Shown here: one piece after another, positions 1-5,329 of the stretch | Numbering within the stretch: position 1 is the first letter of the stretch | How the letters are laid out: each line of letters opens with the position of its first letter | The notes under the pieces: generated by a model | Seen by the model: the letters and a program-made list of their open reading frames with translations, nothing else | What the model was told of the DNA's origin: nothing | Databases searched by the model: none | Made by a program: the position numbers and the translations under genes | DNA from: Deltaproteobacteria bacterium | GTDB taxonomy: Bacteria > Desulfobacterota > Desulfobacteria > Desulfobacterales > SG8-13 | DNA length: 5,329 nt | Direction of reading: 5' to 3' | Assembly (NCBI GenBank): GCA_030670715.1 | Contig: DAOVBC010000191.1 | Span: 1-5,329 of the forward strand

Positions 1-473
1 ATAAACGGTGCAGCCACAATCCCCAGGATGACATAATCCGAAGCGGAGGTGACAAATTGAACTTCCGGCAGTTTGAGCCTGCGAACCAGAAAAAAAATGC
101 AGCCGCCGATTACAATCACTGCCATAACATCGGCTATCCCGTCCGGCAGTGACCACCAGCTGATATTCCAGGCTTCTTCCCACAGGATGATATGGGACAG
201 GAGGAAAACCGGTGTGGCGATCAGACAGATGTGAAATGCGAAAGTGACGATGGTCAGCACCGGGTGCCTGCGCCAGTTTACGGTGGCAAACGGGGTGATC
301 CAATGCAGAATCGAGCGCAGGCTGTACTTCCAGCTCATATAGGTGAAGATGAACTTTTCCTTTTTATTGACCAGCAGGATCAGATTGATCAGTTTGTAGA
401 GGCAGCCGCTAAAAAAAAGGATAAATGCCAGCCAGGCCAGTGGACCGCTTACGAAATTATAGATATCATGCAT
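1..473 (-). CDS. tmcC: Tmc complex membrane subunit TmcC, NarI-like cytochrome b (N-terminal part, cut by window edge)
   Basis: Reading leftward from the ATG at 473-471, 157 codons are open up to the window edge, so only the N-terminal part is present. The protein is strongly hydrophobic. Likely membrane segments lie at about residues 11-35, 72-97 and 113-131, and a fourth begins near 146. His81 and His94, 13 residues apart in the second segment (FHICLI and LLSHIILW), are candidate haem b ligands, as in NarI/DsrM-type cytochromes; a partner pair would be in the missing half. The start is supported by a G-rich Shine-Dalgarno (GGGGGG, complement of 480-485) and by lying only 13 bp after the tmcD stop, which implies co-transcription and probably translational coupling. 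The TmcC assignment rests on this family character plus the adjacent tmcD. In the known complex TmcC is the integral membrane cytochrome b that carries electrons between periplasmic cytochrome c3 (TmcA) and the cytoplasmic FeS subunit TmcB. A different NarI-like subunit is possible without the neighbour evidence. Confidence 0.8.
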   Translation of the reverse strand, partial: MHDIYNFVSGPLAWLAFILFFSGCLYKLINLILLVNKKEKFIFTYMSWKYSLRSILHWITPFATVNWRRHPVLTIVTFAFHICLIATPVFLLSHIILWEEAWNISWWSLPDGIADVMAVIVIGGCIFFLVRRLKLPEVQFVTSASDYVILGIVAAPF

Positions 474-486
474 TTTCCACCCCCCT

Positions 487-1749
487 TTAACCTGCAAAGT
501 CAGTTACGGGTATCACGCGGCGATAATACGTGCCGTCTTCAACAGATCTCAGCAGCAGCTTCCGACTGTCCGGGCTGAATACGGGATCCCAGACTGCATC
601 ACATTCACCGGACCACAGGCGGTCATTGACGGTGATGGTATATTTGCCTTTTTTTTCTACTTTAGCCGCCAGATATTGATTATCGGGACTGAAAACCGGC
701 TGCCAGGCCATATCAAATGTATTGTTCCATGTCCGGCCGTCGGCTGCAATCTTCCATGTTTCTCCTTCTTTGGCGAGGGCCGCTATTCTGCTGCCGTCCG
801 GACTGAAAACCATGTCGGTGACAAGATCGGCAAAGGTAACCGACCAGGGGACGCCGTCCACCGCCACCGTCCATCTGCCGTATTTCGGAGCAACGATGGC
901 AGCCAGCTTCTCCCCGTCGGCACTGAACATCTGCCGCCAGAGCTGAACAAATTGGCGATCCCACATCAGATCACCGTCCTCGGCCAGTGTCCACTTGCCC
1001 GCCACCCTGACCGGAGCGATAACAGATTTTTTTTTCGGATGGAATACCGGTTCCCAGACGCTGGGAAAGGATTTTTCCCAGGCCTTGCCGTTGACGGCAA
1101 TAGTATATTCATAAAGGTTGAGTCGTACCTCAGCCGCCAGGTTATTGCCATCCTGGCTGATGGCCAAATTCCACACGTTGACGAATTTCGTGTCCCAGGC
1201 CTTTCCATCCAGAGCTGCGGTAAATGTTCCTTCCTGGAATTTATGGATTTGACCCGAATCACATTTTTCCACCTGAACCGCCGCCGCGGTTTTGGTGCCG
1301 TCCGGGCTCATGGCAAAATAGGTCATGTTGGAAAATTTCTCCTCCCAGAGAATGCCGTTTAGCGCCATGCAGTACATCATGTCGTTCTGCACGGCCACGG
1401 CAATATTTTTTCCGTCCGTGCTGAACAGCGTATTCCAGACATAGCCGAACTTGTCTTCCCAGGGAGTTCCATCCACGGCCACCGTCCATTCGCCCATCTC
1501 CGATACGAGGGCGCTCAGCCGCCCGTCCGGAGAAAACCGGAGATACCAGATCTTGTCGAAAACGGTTTCCCAGGTTTGGCCGTTGACGCAGACGTTGAAT
1601 TCGCCCTCGTCAATGTTGACAATTGCTGCGATCTTCTCGCCATCCGGACTGGCATGGGGTTCTTCGACCCATCGGAACTTTTCCTTCCAGTCGCCGAAAG
1701 CGATACTCTTCTCGCCGGGTTCCCAGTCCCAGTGGTTCGCATCGACCAT
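487..1749 (-). CDS. tmcD: Tmc electron-transfer complex subunit TmcD (tryptophan-rich WD40-like repeat protein)
   Basis: This is a 420-residue soluble-looking protein with no signal peptide and no membrane segment. It is made almost wholly of about ten degenerate repeats of 37-40 residues. Each repeat has a core like SPDGxxxAAxV, then a WTVAVDG-type strand, then W-x3-F-x2-VW. The SPDG-like turns start at about residues 35, 74, 111, 149, 199, 238, 277, 317, 355 and 393. I count 24 tryptophans (almost 6 percent). The pattern resembles a beta-propeller of WD40/PD40 type and matches what is known of TmcD, the tryptophan-rich cytoplasmic-side subunit of the Tmc complex, whose biochemical role is unclear. 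The repeat starting near residue 149 is about 50 residues long because of an insertion containing Cys and His. An in-frame upstream ATG at 1824 would add 25 residues, but the ATG at 1749 has the clear GGAGG site and is preferred. The tmcC start follows 13 bp after the stop. The family assignment is by recognition; a generic WD40-like repeat protein is the alternative. Confidence 0.8.
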   Translation of the reverse strand: MVDANHWDWEPGEKSIAFGDWKEKFRWVEEPHASPDGEKIAAIVNIDEGEFNVCVNGQTWETVFDKIWYLRFSPDGRLSALVSEMGEWTVAVDGTPWEDKFGYVWNTLFSTDGKNIAVAVQNDMMYCMALNGILWEEKFSNMTYFAMSPDGTKTAAAVQVEKCDSGQIHKFQEGTFTAALDGKAWDTKFVNVWNLAISQDGNNLAAEVRLNLYEYTIAVNGKAWEKSFPSVWEPVFHPKKKSVIAPVRVAGKWTLAEDGDLMWDRQFVQLWRQMFSADGEKLAAIVAPKYGRWTVAVDGVPWSVTFADLVTDMVFSPDGSRIAALAKEGETWKIAADGRTWNNTFDMAWQPVFSPDNQYLAAKVEKKGKYTITVNDRLWSGECDAVWDPVFSPDSRKLLLRSVEDGTYYRRVIPVTDFAG

Positions 1750-1753
1750 ATGG

Positions 1754-1761
1754 CCTCCTTT
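1754..1761 (-). promoter_or_regulatory. Ribosome binding site that sets the tmcD start
   Basis: On the minus strand AAAGGAGG (complement of 1761-1754) lies 4 nt before the ATG at 1749-1747. It is the only strong Shine-Dalgarno sequence near the N-terminus. The in-frame upstream ATG at 1824 has none as good, and it would place this site inside the coding sequence. It therefore decides for the 420-residue form starting MVDANHWD. Confidence 0.8.
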
Positions 1762-1796
1762 ATTCGCCTGTGCCTTATTGATACCCAATTCTCCCA

Positions 1797-1810
1797 AATT
1801 AAATTTAATT
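1797..1810. repeat. 14-bp perfect AT-rich palindrome in the tmcD leader/promoter
   Basis: AATTAAATTTAATT reads identically on both strands. It lies at the proposed transcription start and -10 box of tmcD, a typical operator position. It contains no G or C, so chance occurrence in AT-rich intergenic DNA is a real alternative. Confidence 0.4.
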
Positions 1811-1838
1811 CTATACCGGATCAAATATAAAATTGCAA
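1810..1838 (-). promoter_or_regulatory. Candidate sigma-70-type promoter for tmcD-tmcC
   Basis: On the minus strand TTGCAA (1838-1833) is followed after exactly 17 nt by TATAGA (1815-1810). Each hexamer matches 4 of 6 consensus bases. Transcription would start near 1803 and give a leader of roughly 50 nt before the tmcD ATG. The surrounding DNA is very AT-rich, so chance matches are likely and this is only a candidate. A 14-bp perfect palindrome (1797-1810) touches the -10 box. Confidence 0.35.
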
Positions 1839-1863
1839 CCTGTGCCGCAGGATAGGTATTGCA
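1834..1863. repeat. Nested inverted repeats between the divergent promoter candidates
   Basis: TGCAA (1834-1838) is inverted as TTGCA (1859-1863). Between them CCTG (1839-1842) is inverted as CAGG (1848-1851) around a 5-nt centre. The two dyads are not concentric. They fill the 27-bp space between the two proposed -35 boxes, a likely place for a shared regulator site. The arms are short, so the call is tentative. Confidence 0.3.
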
Positions 1864-1865
1864 GC

Positions 1866-1894
1866 TTGATTTTCATCCTTTTCTTATTTAGTAT
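1866..1894 (+). promoter_or_regulatory. Candidate sigma-70-type promoter for the histidine kinase / regulator operon
   Basis: TTGATT (1866-1871), a 17-nt spacer and TAGTAT (1889-1894) form a promoter-like pair, each hexamer with 4 of 6 consensus matches. The leader to the ATG at 1978 would be about 75-80 nt. The box lies back to back with the candidate tmcD promoter, with 27 bp between the two -35 elements. The evidence is weak because the region is AT-rich. Confidence 0.3.
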
Positions 1895-1977
1895 TAATTT
1901 TTTATACGTTCTGCTCACTCCGGATTTGTTTGTCGCAATAATTCAATTGTTATCTGTTAGTCAACTGGAGGCAGGTT

Positions 1978-3417
1978 ATGAATATCGCAGTCGTCGGCGG
2001 AGGCAAACGATGTAAAAGGTTGATGGAGGTTATTGAACGTCACCGGTTTAAGGAAATCCATCCGCGTGTGATCGCCGTTGCCGATTTGAAAGACGATGCG
2101 CCCGGACTGAAGAAGGCCAAAAAACAAGGCCTGCTTGTTTTCACCGACTACAACGAATATTTCAGCAGGGACGACATCGATCTCATTATCGAATTAACCG
2201 GCAGTATGGATATCTATAATGATATCCTGAGCAAAAAGAGTCCGAACGTTAGGGCCATATCCACCCGCACCGCACAGCTCTTCTGGGAAATATCCAGGGT
2301 TTCAACCAGGCAGAAAAAATGCAGTCAGGAACTCCAGGAAACCCGCGCCATGTATCATACGGTGCTCAATGAGTTGATACATGAAGACGTCATGGTCATC
2401 GCTTACGATTACCGGATCGTCGAAGTGAACGACAGCATACTGCAGAAACTGGGGCGCACGCGGGAGGAAGTCATCGGTCGGCACTGCTATGAGATTACCC
2501 ATCGTCGGGACATGCCCTGTTCCGGTGAACATCATCCCTGCCCGCTGATTGAGACCATGAAAACCGAAAAACCGTCACAGACCACTCATATCCATCATGA
2601 CAGGGACAATCGCGAAATCTATTATTCGATTTCAACCTATCCGTTGATTGAAGATGGTGACGTCATCGGTGCCATCGAAATTTCCAGAGACATCACCAAA
2701 GACATCAATATTCAGAAGGTAATGATGCAGCAAGAGAAACTGGCTTCCATCGGGCGCCTGTCGGCCGGCGTGGCCCACGAGATCAACAACCCCCTGACAA
2801 CGATCTTAACCACCGCCATGCTGATCCAGGAGGATATCGATCAGGATGATCCGATGTACACGGAGCTGGAAACCATTTCCAATGAAGCGCTGCGCTGTCG
2901 TAAAATCGTTTCCAGCCTGCTGGATTTCGCCCGGCAGAAAAAACCGAAAAAAGAAAATAATGAAATCAATCAGATCGTTAAAGATACTATTGTCCTGATC
3001 AACAAGCAGGCCGCATTCCGCGACATCACCCTTGAGCAGGAACTGGCCGGCGATCTGCCCGTGGTCCTGGCTGACAAAGGGCAAATTCAGCAGGCGCTGA
3101 TCAATCTGGTGTTAAACGCTATCGAAGCAACCGGATCCGGCGGGAAAGTGTCTTTCACAACCCGTTATATTCCGAAGGACAAACGGATAGAGATTGCGAT
3201 CAGCGATAGCGGCTCAGGGATACCGGTCGATATCATTGATAAAGTTGTCGATCCTTTTTTCACCACCAAGGAAGACGGCAACGGCCTGGGTCTGGCCATC
3301 ACCCACGGAATCATCGAGCAGCACGGTGGCTCGCTGGACGTAACGAGCGAGGTCGGGCAGGGGTCGTGCTTTACCATCCGACTTCCAGTTGATTCAGGAG
3401 AGCAGAATGCCGACTGA
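1978..3417 (+). CDS. Soluble PAS-domain sensor histidine kinase with N-terminal Rossmann-like domain
   Basis: The 479-residue protein has no membrane segment, so it is expected to be a cytoplasmic sensor. Residues 1-100 look like a Rossmann dinucleotide-binding fold: beta-strand plus glycine motif IAVVGGG (3-9), a second strand VIAVADL ending in Asp36, and DLIIELTGS (68-76), resembling the oxidoreductase/homoserine dehydrogenase NAD-binding type. A short helical linker leads to a PAS domain (about 125-240) with Cys170, Cys181 and Cys188. The kinase core has the HisKA H-box AHEINNP with phospho-acceptor His267. In the ATPase domain the N-box is near Asn376-Asn380, G1 is DSGSG (410-414), the F-box is PFFTTK (426-431) and G2 is GNGLGLA (434-440), all intact. 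It should autophosphorylate and pass phosphate to the downstream NtrC-type regulator, whose gene overlaps by 11 bp. The start is supported by GGAGG at 1967-1971, 6 nt upstream. The signal sensed is unknown; NAD(H) or redox state is inference from the N-terminal fold and the divergent tmc genes. Confidence 0.92.
   Translation: MNIAVVGGGKRCKRLMEVIERHRFKEIHPRVIAVADLKDDAPGLKKAKKQGLLVFTDYNEYFSRDDIDLIIELTGSMDIYNDILSKKSPNVRAISTRTAQLFWEISRVSTRQKKCSQELQETRAMYHTVLNELIHEDVMVIAYDYRIVEVNDSILQKLGRTREEVIGRHCYEITHRRDMPCSGEHHPCPLIETMKTEKPSQTTHIHHDRDNREIYYSISTYPLIEDGDVIGAIEISRDITKDINIQKVMMQQEKLASIGRLSAGVAHEINNPLTTILTTAMLIQEDIDQDDPMYTELETISNEALRCRKIVSSLLDFARQKKPKKENNEINQIVKDTIVLINKQAAFRDITLEQELAGDLPVVLADKGQIQQALINLVLNAIEATGSGGKVSFTTRYIPKDKRIEIAISDSGSGIPVDIIDKVVDPFFTTKEDGNGLGLAITHGIIEQHGGSLDVTSEVGQGSCFTIRLPVDSGEQNAD
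3396..3402 (+). promoter_or_regulatory. Ribosome binding site that sets the regulator start, inside the kinase gene
   Basis: AGGAGAG lies inside the last codons of the kinase gene, with GGAG (3397-3400) 6 nt before the ATG at 3407. It favours this ATG over the in-frame TTG at 3389, which has no comparable site. Its position implies translation of the regulator coupled to termination of the kinase. Confidence 0.75.
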
Positions 3418-4852
3418 TCTCGACGCCGGTCATAAACGTCCCCGAATTTTGATCGTAGATGATGAGGAGAAGATCTGTCGCAACTGCGTCAAGATTTTAT
3501 CGAAACTGGAATATAAGGTCGAATACGCTTTAAACGGCTATGACGCATTAGAAAAGCTGGATGCCGAACCTTGTGACCTGGTGATTACGGATTTAAAGAT
3601 GAGCAGCCTGGGTGGTATGGAAGTTCTGCGCCGCGTAAAAGAGACCTATCCCGATATCGTTGTCATTGTCATTACCGGATACTCCACCGTTTCTTCGGCG
3701 GTTGAGGTGATGAAAATGGGGGCTTTCGATTACCTTCCCAAACCCTTCACCCCCCACGAACTGCGTGCGGTTGTGCTTCAGGCATTGGCCGAGAGCCAGG
3801 TTCGGCACCAGAATCGGGAGCTGAAAAGCCGCAACCAAAAAAAGAAAAAATCCATTTCGCATCAACTGGTGGGATCCAGCCCCAAAATAAACAAGGTTAT
3901 CACCATGGTGGAAAAAGTAGCGCCCACCGATTCAACCGTGTTGGTTTACGGGGAGAGCGGAACCGGCAAGGAACTGATCGCCCGGGCGGTGCATGCCAAC
4001 AGCAACCGCAAAGACAGCGTTTTTTTTGCAGTGGACTGCGGGACCCTGACGGGAAATCTTCTGGAGAGCAAGCTTTTCGGACACGTTAAAGGCGCTTTCA
4101 CCGGCGCCCATCAGGATAAAGAGGGGATTTTCAAACTGGCCGACGGCGGTACCGTTTTTCTGGATGAGATCAGCAACATCGGCCTTGACGTACAGGGCAA
4201 ACTGCTCCGGGTTTTAGAAACACGTGAATTTTTATCGCTGGGCGGCACATCCGTGCAGAAGGTGGACATTCGCCTGATACTTGCCACCAATCAGAACCTT
4301 CAGGAGATGGTGGAAAATAGAACTTTTCGAGAAGATTTTTATTACCGTATTTACGTCTATCCCATCATCATGCCGCCGCTGAGGGAAAGAAAAATGGATA
4401 TCCTGCCGATCGCCTACCACTTCCTGCAGCAGTTCAGCCGGAAGATTGATAAAAATATCACCGGCTTTGATGACCGGGCGGTGGGGCGGCTGACCGCATA
4501 TGAATGGCCGGGGAACGTCCGGCAGCTTCGCAATGTTGTCGAAAGAGCGGTGATTCTCTGCGATGACGATCAAGTGACCCTGGATGAACTTCCACTGTTC
4601 AGCGACATCAGCGACATCGAGCAACTGATCGAACACGTACCGGCCACCAATGAAGAGCTGAAAAAAATCAAAAAGGAAATCCGTCAAAAAGCCGTCAGCA
4701 AGGTGGAAAAAAATTTCATCCGCAGTGCCCTTGCCCGAAACGACTGGAACGTGACCCGGGCTGCCAGGGAAACCGGTCTGCAAAGAACCAATTTCCAAAA
4801 TATGATGAAAAAACACGGCATCACACTTCCACGCCGCACCTCACCGCGTTAA
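3407..4852 (+). CDS. Sigma-54-dependent NtrC-family response regulator
   Basis: The 481-residue protein has the full three-domain NtrC layout. The receiver domain (about 12-128) has acidic Asp18/Asp19, phospho-acceptor Asp62 (VITDLKM), Thr90 and Lys112 (PKPF). The AAA+ sigma-54 activation domain (about 153-385) has Walker A GESGTGKE (182-189), the sigma-54-contacting GAFTGA loop (229-234), Walker B VFLDEI (250-255) and the FREDFYYR arginine region (307-314). The C-terminal Fis-type helix-turn-helix (about 436-472) is built around NVTRAARETGLQRTNFQ. All key residues are intact, so it should be a phosphorylation-controlled activator of sigma-54 promoters. A Lys-rich linker (145-148) joins receiver and AAA+ domain. 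The start at 3407 follows a good ribosome binding site and overlaps the kinase end by 11 bp, so the two form one operon and a cognate pair. The divergent tmc genes are the nearest plausible target, but no clear -24/-12 promoter was seen there. No intrinsic terminator is visible after the stop. Confidence 0.95.
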   Translation: MPTDLDAGHKRPRILIVDDEEKICRNCVKILSKLEYKVEYALNGYDALEKLDAEPCDLVITDLKMSSLGGMEVLRRVKETYPDIVVIVITGYSTVSSAVEVMKMGAFDYLPKPFTPHELRAVVLQALAESQVRHQNRELKSRNQKKKKSISHQLVGSSPKINKVITMVEKVAPTDSTVLVYGESGTGKELIARAVHANSNRKDSVFFAVDCGTLTGNLLESKLFGHVKGAFTGAHQDKEGIFKLADGGTVFLDEISNIGLDVQGKLLRVLETREFLSLGGTSVQKVDIRLILATNQNLQEMVENRTFREDFYYRIYVYPIIMPPLRERKMDILPIAYHFLQQFSRKIDKNITGFDDRAVGRLTAYEWPGNVRQLRNVVERAVILCDDDQVTLDELPLFSDISDIEQLIEHVPATNEELKKIKKEIRQKAVSKVEKNFIRSALARNDWNVTRAARETGLQRTNFQNMMKKHGITLPRRTSPR

Positions 4853-4883
4853 AAAACCCTTCTCCGTAAAACCCCTCTATATA

Positions 4884-4974
4884 GGCATTTCATATCCCTA
4901 CACTAAAAAACCTTTAATAATCTTGTATTTTATTGTTGACCTCATTTGTCATTTTTAATAAAGGCATTTTATAT
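4884..4974 (+). repeat. Pair of 12-bp near-identical direct repeats upstream of the HU gene
   Basis: GGCATTTCATAT (4884-4895) and GGCATTTTATAT (4963-4974) differ at one base and are 79 bp apart. The second copy covers most of the proposed -10 box of the HU promoter. TTTAATAA also occurs twice between and beside them (4913-4920 and 4954-4961). They may be protein-binding sites or chance similarity in AT-rich DNA. Confidence 0.35.
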
Positions 4975-4975
4975 T
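4946..4975 (+). promoter_or_regulatory. Candidate sigma-70-type promoter of the HU gene
   Basis: TTGTCA (4946-4951), an 18-nt spacer and TATATT (4970-4975) each match consensus at 5 of 6 positions. Transcription would start near 4982, giving a leader of about 37 nt to the ATG at 5019. This is the best promoter-like pair in the window, and it sits in the AT-rich gap 4853-5018, which otherwise holds no gene and no recognisable terminator hairpin. Confidence 0.5.
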
Positions 4976-5018
4976 AAGGGTCATTTTCATGTAAACAATT
5001 AAAAGGAGGGGGGAACAG

Positions 5019-5282
5019 ATGACAAAAGCAGAGTTGATTGAAAAAATGGCTAAGGACGCAGGAATTTCTAAGGTTGCAGCTGGCGCTGCTTTGGCTTCTT
5101 TCACCGACGGTGTTACAAAGTCGCTGAAGAAAAAAAATGGTAAGATCACGCTAGTCGGTTTCGGCACTTTTAAAAAGGTGTACCGGAAAACTCGCAAAGG
5201 ACGCAATCCGCAGACAGGGGAGATAATCAAGATTAAAGGAAAAAATGTTGTAAAGTTTAAGGCCAGCAAAAACCTTATTTAA
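5019..5282 (+). CDS. HU-family nucleoid DNA-binding protein
   Basis: The 87-residue basic protein matches the HU/IHF family along its whole length. The N-terminal helices begin MTKAELIEKMAKDAGIS and are followed by GKITLVGFGTF (41-51), the beta-hairpin arm and the signature GRNPQTGE (61-68), in which Pro64 is the residue that wedges into DNA. The family is usually about 90 residues, so the C-terminal tail (FKASKNLI) is slightly short but not truncated. HU proteins act as dimers that bend and compact DNA with little sequence specificity. GGAGG at 5005-5009, inside a purine-rich AAAAGGAGGGGGG stretch, lies 9 nt before the ATG and suggests strong translation, as expected for an abundant protein. 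The gene has its own promoter candidate and seems monocistronic within the window. Whether it is HU-alpha-like, HU-beta-like or an IHF paralogue cannot be fixed from sequence alone, so no symbol is given. Confidence 0.95.
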   Translation: MTKAELIEKMAKDAGISKVAAGAALASFTDGVTKSLKKKNGKITLVGFGTFKKVYRKTRKGRNPQTGEIIKIKGKNVVKFKASKNLI

Positions 5283-5297
5283 AAAATATAGGTATAG

Positions 5298-5313
5298 CGA
5301 TAATGGATTATCG
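5298..5313. repeat. Short perfect hairpin downstream of the HU gene
   Basis: CGATAAT (5298-5304) and ATTATCG (5307-5313) are perfect inverted repeats of 7 bp around GG, beginning 15 nt after the HU stop. No T-run follows within the window, so it does not have the form of a classical intrinsic terminator. It may be a weak 3'-end structure or a protein site. The remaining bases to 5329 show no gene I can support. Confidence 0.35.
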
Positions 5314-5329
5314 GGGCAGTCAATCATGT

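Noticed and set aside
676..1362. A 228-codon plus-strand open frame antisense to tmcD
   Set aside because: The opposite strand carries a clear repeat protein with ribosome binding site and family features. The antisense translation has no recognisable domain and is explained by the repeat-derived codon pattern. The other frames across 192-1855 are rejected for the same reason.
1772..1785. Minus-strand GG-N10-GC spacing resembling a sigma-54 promoter before tmcD
   Set aside because: The -12 part (AAGGC) is a poor match to TTGC, and transcription would start within the ribosome binding site of tmcD, leaving no usable leader.
1833..2015. A 60-codon plus-strand frame with a hydrophobic stretch crossing the divergent intergenic region
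   Set aside because: It overlaps the kinase start out of frame, has no ribosome binding site, and covers the promoter region; the hydrophobicity comes from T-rich DNA.
3837..3850. A7-G-A6 run in the regulator gene as a possible frameshift or slippage site
   Set aside because: The frame is intact on both sides and encodes a Lys-rich interdomain linker, and no alternative frame product of interest follows. Lysine-rich codons explain the run.
4232..4816. A 194-codon minus-strand open frame antisense to the response regulator
   Set aside because: It lies wholly within the AAA+ and DNA-binding domains of an intact NtrC-family gene. Its product has no recognisable family, and long antisense frames are expected there.
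4853..4920. Possible intrinsic terminator after the response regulator gene
   Set aside because: The stretch has runs of A and C but no G-rich complementary arm and no stem followed by a T-run; only the short palindrome CTATATAG is present.

Overview
The window looks like a piece of a chromosome from a sulfate-reducing Desulfobacterota (deltaproteobacterial) organism, perhaps Desulfobacteraceae or Desulfosarcinaceae. The main evidence is a tryptophan-rich repeat protein next to a NarI-like membrane cytochrome b. Together they match the TmcD and TmcC subunits of the Tmc transmembrane electron-transfer complex, which is typical of sulfate reducers. The NtrC-type regulator and the Cys-rich PAS histidine kinase are also of a style common in that phylum. 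This placement rests on recognised protein families, not on a database search.

Layout. Minus strand: tmcD (1749-487) is followed after 13 bp by the 5' part of tmcC (473-1), which runs off the left edge. The genes for the other Tmc subunits (tmcB, tmcA) would be expected beyond that edge. Plus strand: a 228-bp AT-rich divergent intergenic region (1750-1977) leads into a soluble histidine kinase (1978-3417). The kinase has an N-terminal Rossmann-like nucleotide-binding domain, a PAS domain with three spaced cysteines, and HisKA/HATPase domains. It overlaps by 11 bp a sigma-54-dependent NtrC-family response regulator (3407-4852). After a 166-bp AT-rich gap with a good sigma-70-type promoter comes a monocistronic-looking HU-family DNA-binding protein gene (5019-5282). 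The last 47 bases hold a small perfect hairpin and no gene.

How the genes may work together (inference). The kinase and regulator form a classical two-component pair, transcribed divergently from the tmc genes, so the simplest reading is that they control the Tmc complex. Tmc links periplasmic type II cytochrome c3 to electron carriers on the cytoplasmic side. A kinase carrying a dinucleotide-binding-like domain and a cysteine-bearing PAS domain could report cytoplasmic redox or NAD(H) state to the regulator. No convincing -24/-12 (sigma-54) promoter was found by eye in the divergent region, so the regulator's target promoter is unresolved. The HU gene is probably an unrelated housekeeping neighbour.
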